From assembly GCA_033961575.1 (NCBI GenBank), contig CM066738.1, forward strand, positions 70,169,478 to 70,233,477: a DNA stretch of 64,000 nt. Reading direction: 5' to 3'. The stretch's first letter is position 1; each line of letters opens with the position of its first letter. The notes under the pieces are model-generated. The model made no database searches. It saw only the letters and a program-made list of their open reading frames with translations, and was not told where the DNA came from. Below are positions 48,744-60,153 of this stretch, in pieces. A program made the position numbers and the translations under genes. The stretch is from Aselliscus stoliczkanus. Its lineage: Eukaryota; Chordata; Mammalia; Chiroptera; Hipposideridae.

Positions 48744-51700
48744 GCACCCAATTCTCATCAATTCTAAATTTTGCAAGTTACGGTTTCTACACCTGCCCAT
48801 AGACAGGTTACAAACTGGAAGATGAAACTAAAATGAGTGGATGTTGACCCCAGGGGAAGGAAGCTACCAAGGTTTGCTTAGGCTAAGAGAGCTGACAAAG
48901 GGGCTAATGTTCCCCCATGGACCCAACTTTCTTGGACCCACTGGCTCTCTGCTGATCCCCTATGGCTTCTGTCCATGAGGATTCAATCAGTCTCAGACTG
49001 CTGGCCGGGGTGGGGGGCAGGAGGACTGTAAATCTTGGAAAGCTGCAAGTATTCAGGGTCTTGAACTTTATCAGGTTTAAATGTGTGATTGTGAAAGTAA
49101 AGAGCAGAGAAATGACAGCACTCAGTAAATCAAACGTAGAGAAGATCAGGACTGCCCGAGACAAGAGAAAAACAGGCTCTGGGCACAAACCCCGATGGAA
49201 AACCTGCAGGGAGGGGAAGGCTTTTATGTTCCCTCCAGACTTTGCCTTTTGAAAAACAAATCTCTTTCCCTGTCATTTTATCTAGAAAACAGTATTCGTT
49301 GTTATGCTCCACGGATTTCTTTTTTTTTAAAGTTTTCATAGTCAAGGTTTAGATCTTGTTTTAGAAGACGGGGTGCTATAAGGGGGCAAAAAACAGAAAA
49401 AAAAAATCAATTGGAAAGTGTCCGGAATTGCCTAGATTTTCCTCTGTCAATAGTGCATTCTATATATTTTCAATACAATTGAAAAAAAGTAGTGTGTTCC
49501 ATAGCTCCTCAGAGATCTTTATTTTTTTCATTCCTGAACAAAAATGTGATTAAAGTAGAATAGGTGTCCTGCATATATAACAATACCAAATTGAAAGGTC
49601 AAAAACATGAGATAAGTATAGTTAGCTGACCAGATCAATTTAATTAGTTCTCCCCCCACCCCCATATCTAATGCCAGTCCTCACAGCTACCCTTCTTCGA
49701 GGCCCCATCTGTTAATTCACTCCTATCTACTGCCAGAAAGAAGTTCCAGGGAGGGGTGCTGCTAAGACTGGGATTCTTTTCCTGGAGCAGAGGATGAGCC
49801 TCAAGATTACTATCTTTGTCCTGTAGAAGATGTTGGTCTGTTCCTAGCATGTGCAAAGAGAAAAACAAGAAATGTTCCCTCTTCAAAGGAACCAAAAACA
49901 AGTAAAGAACCTTTCTGTCTCACCTCTCTGCTCCCTTTCCTACCGTAATGCAATAAATAAAGTCCTCACTGCTGGTACATAGGAAAAGCCTGAGACCTCT
50001 GGTGAAGAGAAGTCTCAAAGAAGTTCTTTCCTGGGAATTAATTTAGTTTTCCAGGACAGTTGGGTCACACAAGAAATTAAAATTTGGTGTAGTAGACTCA
50101 TATGTGAATCTATTACAATGTAAATATTGGTAATAACAGTTCACTCTTACCTAGTGCTTACTATGTGCCTGTATTATTAGCACTTTACATATAAGAAATC
50201 TTTTAATCCTCTCAACAATCCTGTAAAGGAGGCACTTTTATTACCCCCATTTTACAGATAAGGAAACTGAGGCACAGAATAGATAGGCAACTTGTTCTGG
50301 TCACACAGCTAGTAAGTGATAGGGACAGGATCCGAATCCAGGCAGGCTGGCCTACAGTCGGCTTCTAGAAAATCCTTCTGTGTATGAACTAGTGACTCCC
50401 TTCTTTTCAAATTAACCTTAAAGCCTAGGTGACAAATTTGAGTCTGGGTATTTTACTAGAGAAAAAAAAAAAGGCTCAGATATCTCCCTTCATCTTGGAA
50501 GTTGTCTGTGGTACTTTGCCTGACTGGCTCTACAGAAGTGCCAACCTTCTAGACTGTAAACACTTCAAAACTAGAGGCTAACCCATCTAGTTCTTTTTTA
50601 CGCAGTGCATACTCAGTACTGTCGGGTAAGGGCAGGACACTGGAGGACTGTATGTAGGTAGACAACCCTTTGGTCCTAATTCTCTGCATATTTGCCACAT
50701 AGCTCAATGGAGAGGTCATATTTCTGGGAGGCAAATGCAGTAATTTTTATTTCTTGGGCACTCCTCCCTCCCCCTCTTTAATTGACTCAGGGAGGAGTGT
50801 TAGTTACTTAAGAAATCTCCAAAAACTTATCACCAACTTATTCTGCTGCCCCTTAACAACACTCCCCCACCCCCACCAGGGAAAAAATCCAGTGAGAAAG
50901 GTCTCTGACCTGAGACAGCTCTAGGGCAGTGGCATCTGGACCCTGACCCTAGAATTGGCATTGCCTGCACACCTAGTGTGCAAAATCCAGGGAAAGCTCA
51001 GGTCCTGCTTGTCTAGTGGGTTGGAACTTTCTGCATCTCTTTCACCTTCTTCAGTGCAGAAATTATCCCTTTCTCCCTTACGATCCAATTTTTCCCTTCC
51101 TTGGAGCCTGGGTGAGGAGAAAGGATTAGATAAGGTGGATAGTTTTGGAGTTCACTTTATTCGAAGGGGGAGATGAGAAAAGTGGCGTCTTTAACTTCTG
51201 GGCACAGCATGAGGTGATAGACAGAAGCTAAAGATGCTAGATTGACTTGGAATTCAGGGCTGTCTCCAACTTCGACAGAAAAGATCAAATGCGGGAAGGC
51301 AGAAAACATGGTAAGAAGCCCCGCTGCAGGGAAGCCAAAGGAAGGGGGTCTCATATGCCACCCCCAGCTTCTTATCCTGCCATATTCAAAGAGGTAGAAA
51401 AGGCATATGCAGGCCTGGAGTATGGGGAATGCTCCATCTACTTACAGGACAGACAATTCTGGGGGAAACTGGGAAACAGGGCATCTCACTCCCCAAGCCC
51501 ACTTCCCAGTCCTGGATCAGGAAACTGGATATTTCCTACTTCATCTTTGGTGAAAGGGAATGGATCACCCCAGGGGCCCAGCTGGCAGCCCTAGGCTTTA
51601 TGTAGTGATGCTAGTAGTAATTAATAATGATAATAAATACCACTTCATAACCAAACCCAACCTGAGAATGACTGATTGGACCTCTGCCTCCCACCTGCAC

Positions 51701-52439
51701 GCTGTTAGTCTTCGAGTACACACCCTCCCATTTGTCTAGGTCTAACCCAGCTGCCGGGTTCCAGCCATCACATTCTGACTGGGGTTCAAAAGAAGGTCTG
51801 CTCCCCACAATCAGAGATGTGGAGTGACACAGCTCTTCAGCAAAGCCGCAGGGAGTGCGGGCGGGAAGGTAGGGTGGTTTGGCTTTGTAGTATTATTCAA
51901 TATCAGAAAATAATCAAAACGGGATGGTAATTTAGGTCCCACCGAGCTCAGTTTAGTTTTTCTGCAAAGTGCAGTGGGACTGCTTTGGGAGCTGAGCTCC
52001 GGCCTGGGGTTCTCCGGCTTCTGAGACCTCAGCGCCTGGCAGTACCAGGCCCCTGCAGCCCGGGGACCTCCACATTCCCCGTGCTGCGGCCCTAGATCCC
52101 GCCAGACCCCTCCGAGGTCTGGGCCGCCGAAGTGGTGATCTCAGGGTGTTAGGGCGCATTCAGGCAGAGGGGAGGGAGGCCGGCGCCGGGGAGGAATGTC
52201 TTTATCGGGATCCGAGAGCCACCCGCTTCTCCTTCGCTTCTTCAAGCGATCACGGAAAGACACCTTTCGATCTTTTGTCAGACATCTTGGCCCTTAATAG
52301 CTAAATTTATTTGGTTTAAAGCGGCCTTGGGAGAAGCAGGGAGGGAAAATCTTTCGTCGGTCATTGGGTGGCCTAGATAACAAGCTTTAAAAGAGAGAGG
52401 GGAAAAGAAAGTAAAAAGGTTAATGGATGAAGGGAGGGC
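48744..52439. other. SINE-free upstream flank of GATA6
   Basis: Only a MIR at 50140 is recognised. An AGATAA lies at 52375-52380 and a TTATC at 52201, near the start of GC-rich DNA. The longest frame (115 codons at 51247) shows no family signature. Confidence 0.55.
50140..50350 (+). mobile_element. MIR, well preserved
   Basis: TAGTGCTTACTATGTGCCTG, CATTTTACAGATAAGGAAAC, GGTCACACAGCTAGTAAGTG, in full MIR order. Confidence 0.85.
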
Positions 52440-52830
52440 TAGAAGGCGCCCAGCAAGGGGCTTTTACAGCGACCCTCCCCCGTTCGCCCCTTATCGCGGT
52501 CCTAACTTACCCGCGGCGTATGAAGTACATTAAGTCACGTAAACAGCGCGCAGAGAGGAATGCCACCGCGGTGACCTTTCGTGCGCCGCCGTAGCTAGCC
52601 CACCTCCGCGCCGCGCTGGCTGCCGCGGGCGGCGCGTGGGGGGCCACCCGGAGCTGCGGGGCGAGCGGGTGCGGAACCGGGCCTGCGGTTCCCTGAAAAC
52701 TTGATTCCTGCCTCCCGGGCCCCGCGTTGGCGTGTTCCTTACCCAAAGTGACCCGCGGCGGGGCGAGGGGCCGAGGAGTTGGGGCCATCTCTAGGCTGTA
52801 CAGTGTTCGCGCTTCCGCCGCTGTCACCTG
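52440..52830. promoter_or_regulatory. Distal CpG-rich patch, possible second CpG island
   Basis: A run of CpGs with GCGCGC and CCGCGG motifs, separated from the GATA6 island by lower-CpG DNA. It holds a minus-strand splice donor (52505-52510) and may be the first exon region of an antisense transcript. Confidence 0.55.
52505..52510 (-). other. Strong minus-strand 5' splice-site candidate
   Basis: Read on the minus strand the sequence is CCGCGG|GTAAGTTA, a near-perfect donor. A minus-strand frame that opens with ATG at 52827 stays open to this point and its stop codon TAA lies inside the donor itself. The frame has GC-driven composition (Pro/Ala/Arg-rich) and I do not recognise it as a protein, so an antisense non-coding RNA is the likelier reading. 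Confidence 0.3.
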
Positions 52831-53334
52831 ACATTTCGAAAGAGTATTTTTTGGGGTTTTCGAGAATTAAGGAACAAAACTAAACAACAACAAAACCCCT
52901 CAAGAAGTCACTGTCAGGATTCTGGGCGATGGCCTGCGTTGGATTGACAGTCGCTGAGTGGGGGGTACATGCAACTGCTTGGAAGCGTCTAGTGGGCCGG
53001 GACGCTGGCGGGAATGGGGGGCGCCTAGGTAACCGCGTGTCCTTCGGGGAAGGCGGCCCCGACACGGAAATAAATATGGTATAAGCGAGAAGGCCCCATA
53101 AATCTGGCCTAAAAAAACCTCTCCAGTTAAAACTATGTTTTAAGTCAGACGTTGTTTTCTTTTTTCTTATTTGAAACGTTGCTGGACCAGTCAGGATTTT
53201 TGTCAAATGACAATATAATGGGCTTAAATTTGCCGCGGTAGAGGCGTATGGTGACGTGGTCCTCGGGGTCTCACTGCTCCTCCGGAAGCAGCGCACGACT
53301 TGGTCCCCAAACACCCTTTCCCGTTTGGCAGCAA

Positions 53335-53362
53335 AGCCCCCGCCCCCTGCCCAATTGGCTGC
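53335..53362 (-). promoter_or_regulatory. Minus-strand promoter-like motifs (CCAAT plus GC box)
   Basis: On the minus strand AGCCAATTGGG is followed within about 10 bases by GGGGGCGGGGGC, a CCAAT box and an Sp1-type GC box in the usual order. They sit about 0.8 kb upstream of the minus-strand donor at 52510, consistent with an antisense promoter. Motifs this short are weak evidence alone. Confidence 0.3.
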
Positions 53363-54367
53363 TGTTTTCTTGCTGAATTCGAATCGCGAATAGTGGTGTG
53401 CCTCGGCCCAAATAAATCAGCCCTTGGGACAGGCCGCGCCCCGGAGCCAGCCCCTCTCCGAGGGTGAGGCGGCTGGGGGAGGACGGCTCACTGCGGAGGG
53501 GCCACCTCTTTGGTCTAAGTAGTCCGGAGAGAAACGATTTCGTTCAAGTTTAGCAACCCCAAAAAGAAAAGACAGGCGGAAGGAAAAGAAAAGGGAAAAA
53601 TAAAGGAAAGGAAAGTTGTGGGAGGGGCGGGGGGGGGAGAAAGGAAAGGAAAGAGAAGAAACCACGAAGAAAAACAGAACAACTTCTAAGACCCCGCCTG
53701 TCTACCTGCAGTACTATGAGGGCCTTCTACAGCTCCGGGGTTTCTTCCCAGTTTTGGGTGCACTTTTTCCTCCTCACACCCTATTTTCTCCACTGTCCTG
53801 GTCTTGCTGGGGCGCTTAGAGGAAGCTCAGAGCGCTGGGGCCTGGGGTCCTTGGGGGATGGCTTTGAAAATGTGCCGGTCTCCCAGGGTGTTGTCCCCAG
53901 GGCCAAAGCCGAAGCGCTGGGAAAACTGCAAACTGGAAAAGTCATGCAACCTGGCTTTCTTTCTATCTGAGTAAACTCTACGGGTTAAACAGTCTTGTTT
54001 TTATTTTTAAATTAACCGTCAAGAAAATCATTTAATTACCCATTCCCCCTTTTGGTTGGAAAATCACTCTAAAAACAAAAACAAAAAACTAACTTGTGAC
54101 CCTGCAGAGGAGCAAACAATGACCTTCCCTCCTCCCCCTCTTTGTTTTAGGCAATGTTTAAAAAGATTGGGAATCTGGAGGGTAAAATGTCGGGTCCTTT
54201 TTTGAGCCCTTAGAATCCTCACTTTGGGGACTTTGGTCACCGTCTTTTCCACCGCTCACCTCTGTCCCAGCGGTGCTGGGGCCAATGCACCCATCTCACC
54301 GCTGCTGTAGAGATTCGGGGGGGAAAAGCAGGTCCCAGGGGGTGAATTTCCAAGGAAATTCACACGG

Positions 54368-54395
54368 GCACCCCCCCCACACACACACACACACC
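54368..54395. repeat. C run and short (CA)n
   Basis: CCCCCCCC followed by about ten CA units. Confidence 0.9.
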
Positions 54396-55540
54396 AGTAC
54401 TTGCAAATACATCTAAAGAAACACACAGTAGGAATTAGAGGCGCGGCGGGCTGTCTCCTCGGATCTCAGGCTTGGGGGCCTTCACAGCCTGGACTCTAAC
54501 ATAGCCAAAGGATTTATTTGTTAACACACCTTTATTAGAAATCATCTCACTGAGATTTGAATTAAAAAAAGGAAACTTTGCTTTTAAGAGCAAACCTGAG
54601 AAACAGTTGGACTCAAAGGAAACCAAACATTTCTTTACAGAAATAGCTACCTACAAAGAAGCTTCTGCAAAACTCAGTCTATTAAAAAATTTGGTTGGGA
54701 CTCACGTAAAAACCAAAAGAAAGGCATTCGAAGCCCTGGTCGGAGTTAAGCAGACCGTGGACTCCCTGCTCTTTTCTGGTAGTCTCACTCGATCAAACGA
54801 TCAAACGCGGGTTAAATTTTAAAGCTCCTGGATCCTGCTCCAGACGCCAGTCTCCGTTCCAGAGTTTTCTGCCTTCAGTCTTTCCGTAATGCCACCATAC
54901 TGAAACTGGGAGCCGCAGCAGTGATTGGGGGAGGCAGAGAGGAATGTAATAAAAATGACTAAATTGGATGAGAACGGTTTATGGACCTTCTCAGTAGCAA
55001 CTGAAAATTCAGAAGTGTTTAGCAGCAATTTACAACGAAGAATGGGGAAAAAAGAATTATTGCCAACTTCCTCGATTCGGCGCTCTCCTCCCCCGCGCTG
55101 CCAGGCCCTGTCCCCTACTCCCCCAGGACATACAGGTTCACAGCTTACAGTTATATTGAGAGGAAGCATATACTTAGCGACGAGGTCTCACGATCTTTCT
55201 AAGCCATATTTTACAACACCCCTACCTACCTCTTCTGCTGAGGCTCCTCTCCCTTCCCCAACTGGAAAAACATAAAAATATACAAACAAAAACAGCCCAA
55301 ACGCTTTCAGGGGAGACTGACCTTTAGAAAATCATTTACTTCGATTTACCTGAAAAAAAAAAAAGTGTAAAAATCCATTCCCACAAAATAACTCCTCCTG
55401 CCCTAGTTAAAATTCTCTCTCGCCAGCCTTTTTGAGTCACGTCTGTCGGAAGAAGTCCCCTTTGTGAGAGAAAGGGAGCGAGACTTAATATCAGCGTTCC
55501 TGCCGCGCCGCTGCGCGAGTCGCTGATGACAGATCGGCGC

Positions 55541-55615
55541 TGATAACCCCGCGACGTTTATTTCCAGTCCCTTTGCCGGCTAAGGGCCATATCAGATTGT
55601 ACACAGTTGTGATAA
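55541..55615 (+). promoter_or_regulatory. Pair of TGATAAC GATA-factor sites upstream of GATA6
   Basis: TGATAAC begins at 55541 and again at 55610, on the same strand and 69 bases apart, about 1.2 kb upstream of exon 1. The intervening and flanking DNA is moderately GC-rich. They fit a proximal GATA-responsive element, but no conservation can be checked here. Confidence 0.35.
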
Positions 55616-56562
55616 CCATTTGGAGAGAGCGAAGAAGGGGTGTGTATGTGAGAGTGGGGGTGGGAAGCGGTATTTCGCGCTGGGTCCAGGGAAGGTGACC
55701 CCCTCCCTCTTTCCAGCGACTTAATCTGAGATTTACCTGAAGTTCTCCAGGGAAAGCTCGCAGCAAACGGGACACCCAAACTCGGAGAGCATCAGCGGGC
55801 GCGACTGGAGTGGAGGCCCTTTTCTATCCTGTGCACCTCAGGGAATAACCTAGTACACCATTTACTAACGTAAGTATTCCATGACCCCGAATTAAAAGTC
55901 CCAAAGGTTAGCTGAGGAGTGCCGACATGAACTTCCCTAAATTTCCCAGGAATTTAGTATATTTCTAAAAAGCAGGGCAAAGATAGGGAGCTCGATTTCC
56001 TTTTTTCCCACATCATAGGAGCCTCGACCCCGACGGCCACCGCGACCTGAGCCCCAGGGTCTTGAGAAGAGGTCGGCGAAAGTTTAAGGTCGGTCACACA
56101 CGAATACAGAGCAAAAAAGCTTACTCAAGTGAGGAGGGAGGAACGGCGAAGGCAGCATAGCAAAGCATTTTTACCCCTCATTTTGGGGGCGCGTTGACCA
56201 GGGGCTGGCGCGTCCCACCCGCGGGGGTGGCAGCGCACGGTTGTCCACAGCCAACTCTTCCCGTGCCAACACCCCCCACCACAAACCCCGTGAGTGCGTG
56301 TGTAAATTGGGGCGGAGGAAATTGCTCCACTGAAGGATGGGTGTGAGTTGTCTGCCAGGTCAGGCGTTCTGCCACCTCCGCCCCTCCCCCAGCGTCCCTG
56401 GGCTCCGCGCCCCCTGGATGCACTCGCTCCCATTCCCAGGACAGTGCTCGCAGCTCAGCTCACACTCGCAGCCTGAGCAGCGCTCATTGTCTGCCAGGGC
56501 GGCGTGCTCCCCTCCCCCCGCCGCCCGCTGTCTCCTCCCCACCCTATTTTTTCTCCTCCCCT

Positions 56563-56682
56563 CACCCTCCTCCTCCTCCTCCTCCTCCTCCTCCTTCTCC
56601 TCCTCTTCCTCCTCCTCCTCCTCCTCCTCCTCCTCCTCCTCCTCCTCCTCCTCCTCTTCTTCCTCCTCCTCTTCACCTCCAG
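56563..56682. repeat. (CCT)n homopyrimidine tract upstream of GATA6 exon 1
   Basis: About 120 bases of nearly pure CCT/CTT triplets (GGA on the other strand) lie some 80 bases before the predicted exon. It is a mirror-like purine/pyrimidine tract, able in principle to form H-DNA. The translated Ser, Leu and Arg runs seen in its frames are not genes. Confidence 0.9.
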
Positions 56683-56763
56683 CGCCCAGCTGCTCCCAGA
56701 GCGCAGTTCCGACCCACAGCCTGGCACCCTTCGGCGAGCGCTGTTTGTTTAGGGCTCGGTGAG

Positions 56764-56769
56764 TCCAAT
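56764..56769 (+). promoter_or_regulatory. CCAAT box at the GATA6 promoter/exon 1
   Basis: TCCAAT in a GC-rich setting, about 60 bases before the TTTTTAT element at 56824. If that element works as a TATA-like box the spacing is normal for a CCAAT box; if transcription starts further upstream the motif falls inside exon 1. Confidence 0.4.
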
Positions 56770-56930
56770 CAGGAGAGCAGGCTGCAGTTTTCCGGCAGAG
56801 CAGTAAGAGGCGCCTCCTCTCTCCTTTTTATTCACCAGCAACGCTGCGCAGACCCCGGACTCGCGCTCGCCTGCCGCCACCCTCGGCCTCTCTCCGCGCT
56901 CGGGAACACCCTCCGCCGCGGCCGTTCTCC

Positions 56931-56950
56931 ATGCGCAGTGCCCACCCGAG
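56931..56950 (+). promoter_or_regulatory. Upstream ORF start (exon 1 part), continues at 58335-58341
   Basis: An ATG at 56931 opens a frame that, in the spliced message, reads MRSAHPRS and stops at TAG 58339-58341, 30 bases before the GATA6 ATG. The ATG context is weak (T at -3, C at +4). Such a uORF would be expected to lower translation of the main frame while permitting reinitiation. It depends on the predicted exon 1 donor. Confidence 0.5.
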
Positions 56951-58334
56951 GTTCGGCTGCTTCCTCTCTTGCTCTTGTTCCCCTCTCTCCTTTCCTCTAC
57001 CCCACCCCCCCACCCGTCTTGGGCCCCTCCGCCTTTGCTCTCCGGCCCTCTGCGGGCTGCGGTCGGCTCCGAGGGTGTCTTCCCTGCTCCACTCCCGGTA
57101 GGCTGTAGCGGCCCCCAAGTTCCCGGGACACCGCAGATCAACTTCTGGTGTCTTTCCCTCTCCGAAGCGCTTATCTGCGCGCAGCCTTATCTCCGAGTTA
57201 TCTCGGCGCAAAGGGGCGGGAGACGCAGTCAGGCGGGCAAAGAGACTTCTTTCCTGCTATCTAGCCCGGGTCTGTGTGTGAGCATTCACTTTAGAATGGG
57301 TATCTCCGATGAGCCGAAGCGATTTGGAAAGGTAGTCCCAAGAAGGTCTGCCCCATTGCATTTCACTTCCCTCCTCCACCCCCTCCGAGTCTCCCTGTCA
57401 TTCTTTCTGCTCTCCCCTTTGGGGTGGCTTTGGCCGCAGGGCGGTCTCACGTCCCCCCCCCTTTTTTTTCTGCACTCCGCTCCACCCCGCTACGTCCGAT
57501 TCCGGAACCGTCTGGCCTATACACGGCTAAAGATGACCGCGGGGTGGGTTGGGGTGGCCCGGCCGGCGTGAGTGCACACGCTGGTGGTTACAATGTTGGC
57601 CGCATCTGAGGTGTGAGGCGCGGCGGCGCGGACTCGAGTTGGGCGTGAGACTCGGCTCCGCCGGCACCCCGCACTGTCTGTGCCCGGAAGGTCCGAAACT
57701 GCGGTCCCCACCCCGGCGCCCCACCTTCCCGGGCCTGAATTGCATTTTTCTCTGGGGCTCGCGTTGCGTCTTGTCAGAGCAGTCCGGGAAGCTCTGGAAG
57801 AGCCAGTGTGGGAGAAGGCGGCGGTTTCGTTTTCGGAGACAGGTTGCCTTCTTAGCGCTAATGATTTTCACGCAGGCAACCTTCACACTGAAGCGTTCCG
57901 GGTGAGAGGCACCCTCTGGGAGGCGGAATAAGGCAGCACCCACACGCAAAACTACTTAAAAAGTTCTTTTGTGTGTCATCGGCCCGGGGGGAGCCACTGT
58001 GGGGAGGAAGGAAAACCTCGGCCAGCCTCGCAGCCACCCTGGGATCTGGCGCGCGCGCGCGGATGAAGGATGCTGCGGAGGGGGTGGGCGGGGAGGGCGA
58101 GGGGAACCTGAGTCGTGCGGGTGAGGGAGGGCGGGTATCCTGGTCCTTGGAAGATCTAGTGGCGGCTGCGCAGGCTCCATTCCCCTCTCATTCTCCACCC
58201 CTTACACCGAGGGCAGAAACGGGATCACGAGGAATCTCCTTAGCTAGAAAAGGGGATGGATGTGAGATGCCGTAAGTCTGCCCTTTAGGTACCCCCTTTT
58301 TATGTTTCCTCTCGGCCCTGTCTCCCTGTCTCAG
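56951..58334 (+). other. GATA6: GATA6 intron 1 (predicted)
   Basis: This intron of 1,384 bases is bounded by the weak GTTCGG donor and the strong CTGTCTCAG acceptor. It is CpG-rich throughout and could hold an alternative first exon, since GATA6 is known to use more than one 5' exon. Three TTATCT (GATA) motifs cluster at 57171-57203. Open frames up to 200 codons here are a by-product of low stop-codon density in GC-rich DNA. Confidence 0.6.
57171..57203 (-). promoter_or_regulatory. Three clustered AGATAA (GATA-factor) sites in intron 1
   Basis: TTATCT occurs at 57171, 57187 and 57198, i.e. AGATAA on the minus strand, the preferred WGATAR core. Three in 33 bases within a CpG-rich region, where such AT-containing hexamers are rare, points to binding by a GATA factor, possibly GATA6 itself. 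Confidence 0.45.
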
Positions 58335-59664
<1,330 letters not shown>

Positions 59665-60115
59665 TAGAATCTGACAGCGTTGATGTGTTGCTTCTATTTT
59701 GCGGATTGTCCCAGTTCCTTTCCACGAAAGAGACAATGCGCGTGTATACCTCAGTGCCTACGAGAAGCTCGAGGGCCTTGATGAATAGTGAATGGGGAGG
59801 ATTTTGGGGGAAAAAATGAGCCCGAGAGGGAACCGACAGGACCTGAGCTCCATCGCAGACACTGTTATGCTTGCTGGAGTGGGAGAGCAAGGCTCCATTT
59901 AGGGGGTAAGCTAAAGGAGAGTGTTGGGTACTTGATTCACCCTCCGCTAATGCACATAGCCTTGACCGATTCACTTCTCCAAAGGTGAGGAGTCGTGTGT
60001 TTTAAAAGGGCTCCACAGTGGGAAAGGACCTAAGGACCTAGTTGGCATCCCTGCCTCTCCTTCAGTGAGAGGGACACCTGGACTGGTCAGCTTTGTGACT
60101 ATCCCGAGGGAAAGC

Positions 60116-60116
<1 letters not shown>

Positions 60117-60151
<35 letters not shown>
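60117..60151. repeat. (TG)n microsatellite in GATA6 intron 2
   Basis: An uninterrupted TG run of about 17 units, followed by TGGTGGTGG. Confidence 0.95.

Positions 60152-60153
<2 letters not shown>

Larger units (their letters stand above)
53400..56099. other. GATA6 proximal upstream region
   Basis: Mixed composition with A/G-rich tracts (53.57-53.67 kb), a (CA)n run and the TGATAAC pair. No repeat family recognised and no credible frame. Confidence 0.5.
54200..56290 (-). ncRNA. Expected position of GATA6-AS1-like divergent lncRNA (not demonstrated)
   Basis: In human, a spliced antisense RNA, GATA6-AS1, starts head-to-head a few hundred bases upstream of GATA6 and runs about 2 kb. The matching interval here is given by position only. 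I did not identify exon boundaries by reading, so this is a placement inference. Confidence 0.2.
56762..56950 (+). other. GATA6: GATA6 exon 1 (non-coding 5' UTR), predicted
   Basis: This GC-rich stretch resembles, from memory, the published human GATA6 first exon in order and wording: a CCAAT motif, GCAGTTTTCCGGCAG, CCTTTTTATTCACCAGC, then CCATGCGCAG. The proposed donor is CCCGAG|GTTCGG with the intron starting at 56951; it is a weak site but matches the junction I recall for human. Joining it to the acceptor at 58334 gives a 5' UTR with a short upstream ORF. The true cap site is uncertain: the TTTTTAT element at 56824 could be a TATA-like box for a start near 56855. Neither edge can be proven without transcript data. 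Confidence 0.65.

Noticed and set aside
52880..53314. 144-codon minus-strand frame beside the antisense candidate
   Set aside because: Not in frame with the neighbouring 106-codon frame, no recognisable motif. Kept only as part of a possible non-coding transcript.
56337..56762. Poly-Ser, poly-Leu and poly-Arg frames
   Set aside because: They are the three readings of the CCT/GGA tract, not proteins.
56969..57571. 200-codon frame in GATA6 intron 1, and similar frames at 57527 and 57549
   Set aside because: Stop codons are rare in CpG-rich DNA. There is no family resemblance, and the region is intronic in the gene model.
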